33,480 nt of DNA, taken from positions 1 through 33,480 of the forward strand of contig CAVYNL010000011.1 of the NCBI GenBank assembly GCA_963769845.1, written 5' to 3'. Under the pieces are notes generated by a model. That model saw only the letters and a list, made by a program, of their open reading frames with translations, was not told the DNA's origin and ran no database searches. Every line of letters starts with the position of its first letter. The stretch's first letter is position 1. Below are positions 30,889 through 33,480 of the stretch, piece by piece. A program made the translations under genes and the position numbers. The DNA comes from JBGQMW01 sp963769845. Its GTDB lineage: Archaea > Thermoproteota > Bathyarchaeia > Bathyarchaeales > Bathycorpusculaceae.

Positions 30889-32447
30889 CTACAGTGGCAC
30901 ATTCGAGTGTTTTCTGGAAGGTCTCGGCTCTCGTTTCGTAGCCAGCATCTCCAAGGCACTTACCAGTTTGGGCCGCGTTTCTGCCGGCTGAATCACCTCG
31001 TCGATGTAGCCCTTCTGCGCGGCGATGTAAGGGCTCGCAAACTTTTGCCTGTATTCGCTAACGAGCTCGTTGTGCTTCTGCTCATGGTCTTTGGCGTCAG
31101 CAATTTCTTTCCTGAAGATAATGTTGATTGCGCCGTGCGGTCCCATGACCGCGATTTCGGCCGTAGGCCAAGCATAGTTTATGTCAGCGCCACTGTGCTT
31201 GCTGCCCATGACATCGTAAGCGCCACCATAGTCTTTCCTGAGTATGACAGTCACTTTGGGCACTGTTGCTTCGCAATAGGCGTACAGCAGTTTTGACCCG
31301 TGCTTTATGATGCCGCCGTGCTCCTGCTCGATGCCCGGCAAGAAACCGGGCACGTCAACAAACGTGACTATCGGAATGTTAAACGCGTCACAGAATCGTA
31401 TAAAGCGTCCCGCTTTCATCGCACTGTCAATGTCCAACGCACCCGCGTAGAAAGCTGGCTGGTTTGCCACAATGCCCACCGTCTTGCCGTTCAGCCTTGC
31501 GAACCCGTTGACAATATTCTTCGCCCACAGAGGCTGAACCTCGAGCAACTCGCCGTTATCCACTACGCGATAAATGATTTCCTTAACATCATACGGCTTG
31601 TCCGCGTCGTCAGGAATGATTCTCGCTAGCGTCTCGTCTGTGCGATTCGGGTCGTCCCCCGTCTCGACAACAGGCGGGTCCTCTAGATAGTTGCTCGGCA
31701 GGTAGCTCAACAGCTTCTTGATGATCTGGACACAGTGCTCTTCGTCTTTAGCGATGAAATGCGCTACGCCGCTGGTCTGACTGTGAACCATCGCTCCGCC
31801 TAACTCTTCAAACGTGACCTCCTGCCCCAACGCGGCCTTGACCACGTCTGGTCCCGTGATAAACATGTGACTCGTCTTATCGACCATGATGATGAAATCG
31901 GTAAGCGCAGGAGAATACACGGCGCCGCCAGCACATGGACCCATGATCGCGGAGACCTGCGGAACCACGCCCGAGCTGATCACGTTACGGAAGAAAATGT
32001 CACCGTATCCTGCAAGGCTTGCAACGCCCTCCTGGATCCGCGCACCGCCAGAATCGTTCAAGCCGATGACAGGTGCACCCGTCTTCAAAGCAAGGTCCAT
32101 GAGCTTGCACACTTTCTTCGCAAACATCTCACCCAGTGAACCGCCGAAAACAGTGAAATCCTGCGAAAAGACGTACACGAGCCGACCGTCAATCGTGCCG
32201 TAACCAGTGACCACGCCGTCGCCTGGAATCTTCTTGGTGCCTATGCCGAATTCGGTGCACTGATGCACCACAAATTGGTCAATCTCGTTGAAGCTGTCTT
32301 GGTCAAGCAGGAGCTCCACGCGTTCACGCGCTGTAAGCTTGCCTTTGCATGCTGATCCTCAATGCGCTTTTGCCCGCCACCCAGCTTGGACTGCTCACTA
32401 AGCTTCTTCAACTGTTCAAAATTCTCATCAACCGTCGGCTCCTTCAC
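30889..32447 (-). CDS. pccB: Propionyl-CoA carboxylase-type carboxyltransferase beta subunit, frameshifted near N-terminus
   Basis: This is an acyl-CoA carboxyltransferase of the PccB/12S family, which moves carboxylate between carboxybiotin and propionyl-CoA. Blocks include SQDFTVFGGSLGEMFAKKV, then GLNDSGGARIQEGVASLAGY, GPCAGGAVYSPALTDFIIMV, and a C-terminal half with FVDVPGFLPGIEQE, LRKDYGGAYDVMGSKH and YAWPTAEIAVMGPHGA. The C-terminus RPSRKHSNVPL is complete. An open frame of 476 residues from 32319 lacks the usual start. The missing N-terminus, VKEPTVDENFEQLKKLSEQS and GGGQKRIEDQHAK, lies in the next frame. Adding one G in the AAGG run at 32341-32343 joins them as HAKGKLTARERVELLL, the expected sequence. 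GTG 32447 has GAGGAG before it and a TATA-like box near 32482. Probably a sequence error. Confidence 0.9.
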
Positions 32448-32540
32448 CAAACCCACTCCTCGACTCACTGCAAACACAGAATATAGAAAACGACGATTTC
32501 TATTAATTACTTTACCAACGAAATCGACAAAAATCCACGG

Positions 32541-33316
32541 TCAACTCATCTGTAACGACATATCACCCGCATGAAACTCCCTGACCGACCCGTCTGCAAG
32601 TCTCAAAACCAAGCCGCCCTCAGAAGAAACATCAGACGCAACCCCTGTGAAGGTTTCAGTATCAACTTTGACCGTGACCGGATGTCCTAGAAAAGCCGCA
32701 AGCTCTTTCCACCGCTTCAGAACCGCATTCGACCCTTCTTCAAGGAAGATTCTGTAAACTTCGTCGAGCTTTTCAAGAACGGCAAACAGTAGACGTGTGT
32801 AGTCCACCTGCTTGCCCAGTTCATTTTCAACTGAAGTTGCTTTGTCAGCAATTTTCTTCGGCAAGGCTTCCTGAACCTTGAAGTTAGCGTTGAGCCCAAC
32901 CCCAACAATCGCGTAATCGACCTTCTCGCCATGAGTTTTCATCTCAGCGAGGATTCCGCAGATTTTCTTTCCGTTCACGAGCACGTCGTTGGGCCATTTC
33001 GTCTCCGCATTCAATCCGTAAGACTCCCGCAGAGCTTCAGCAACTGCCAGACTCGCAACGAACACGAGTTCAAAGTCTCAGCCGCCCTCATCTGTGGCTT
33101 TAGGAGAACCGAAAACCACAGTCCGCCCTTCGGCGAAAACCACTTTCTCCTGAGCCTTCCACGTCCACCCGTCTGCATTTCGGCAACAGCCACCATCCCT
33201 TCAGGCACTTTGGAAGAAGCGAAACGTCTGATCCAGTCATTGGTCGAAGATGTCTTCCTGCTGAAGAGAAGCATCTTCCCAACGATTTTCGTGCGCAGCG
33301 AACTCGTGTCCTGCAT
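32541..33316 (-). CDS. birA: Biotin-protein ligase, one-base frameshift in the middle
   Basis: The two frames together make one biotin-protein ligase, which activates biotin with ATP and attaches it to carrier proteins. The first part (ATG 33316) has SSTNDWIRRFASSKVPEGMV and GGRGRLRRKWFSPKGGLWFS, the biotinyl-AMP loop, though the usual GRGR-x-GR reads GRGRLRR. The second has VASLAVAEALRESYG, TKWPNDVLVNGKKICGIL with the catalytic lysine region, AIVGVGLNANF and a C-terminal domain DGSVREFHAGDMSL. The frame changes near 33066-33072; one added base restores ETL-x-LVFVASLAV. No N-terminal DNA-binding domain is present, so it is a pure ligase. GGGAG lies before the start. It would biotinylate the carrier at 27042-27596. 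Confidence 0.88.
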
Positions 33317-33420
33317 GCTTCTCCCGCCTAAACCTTATTGCTCTGCGTTTTCATCCAATTAAGAAGCCTTCGCAGTTAAAGACTCTCTCAACACGCGCAC
33401 GTTTAGAATTGCCCATCTCA

Positions 33421-33453
33421 GACCAATAGAAAGTATTCTCTATCGGTCTTTTA
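33421..33453 (+). terminator. Hairpin followed by T-run
   Basis: GACCAATAGA at 33421-33430 pairs with TCTATCGGTC at 33439-33448 with one mismatch and an eight-base loop, and TTTT follows. The form is that of a factor-independent terminator for transcription on the plus strand, though no plus-strand gene is seen just before it. Confidence 0.35.
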
Positions 33454-33480
33454 AGCTAGCTAGCGCTACACTCCTACTGA

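Noticed and set aside
30793..31296. Plus-strand frame of 167 codons near the PccB-type gene
   Set aside because: It lies largely antisense to the highly conserved carboxyltransferase sequence and looks like no known protein.
1..33480. CRISPR array
   Set aside because: The only regularly spaced repeats are the transposon end repeats and coding repeats; their spacers are too short and too few.

Overview
The window looks like a chromosomal segment of an uncultivated archaeon, most plausibly from the Bathyarchaeia or a nearby TACK lineage (inferred from gene content; no marker gene is decisive). Archaeal signs are TATA-box promoters 25-45 bp ahead of genes, a tRNA with a short intron in the anticodon loop, archaeal PurP in the purine pathway, an archaeal EF-2-type GTPase, a COG2112 kinase and a secreted protein with a PEFP-W C-terminal sorting tail.

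Layout. Positions 1-2400 hold a surface-protein gene, a decayed inverted copy of it, and an unknown gene between them. Positions 2398-8035 form a 5.6 kb transposon with 25-bp terminal inverted repeats, iterated subterminal repeats and an 8-bp target duplication (TGAAGCCT). It carries a SWIM-domain IS6-like transposase, a probable restriction-modification pair, an AbrB-type regulator and decaying cargo, and it interrupts the 3' end of a zinc-ribbon gene whose original ending can be rebuilt. Positions 8394-14000 contain an M42 peptidase, an Lrp/AsnC regulator and a tight purine operon: class II PurE, PurC and two PurP paralogues. Positions 14286-17300 hold a COG2112 kinase divergent from an EF-2 paralogue that lacks the diphthamide histidine. 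Positions 17500-25270 are housekeeping and accessory genes: an M28 peptidase, an OGG1-type glycosylase, an intron-containing tRNA(CAU) overlapped by a Dam-type methylase, two flavoproteins, an isochorismatase-family hydrolase, an M24 peptidase and a MoaD-like protein. Positions 25327-33316 gather methylmalonyl-CoA mutase, a biotin carrier protein, a pyruvate/oxaloacetate-type carboxyltransferase, a propionyl-CoA carboxylase-type carboxyltransferase and biotin-protein ligase, with a membrane rhodanese among them.

How the genes work together. PurE-PurC-PurP would run AIR to CAIR, SAICAR and FAICAR apart from the PurB step. The biotin cluster contains the three activities of a methylmalonyl-CoA:pyruvate transcarboxylase plus the mutase and the ligase that biotinylates the carrier, but no biotin carboxylase is visible.

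A caution: several likely housekeeping genes (glycosylase, PccB-type subunit, biotin ligase, the gene at 649) each carry what looks like one single-base frameshift, mostly in or beside short runs. That pattern fits sequence error at least as well as real decay. The decay of the surface-protein copy and of the transposon cargo looks genuine, with several lesions.
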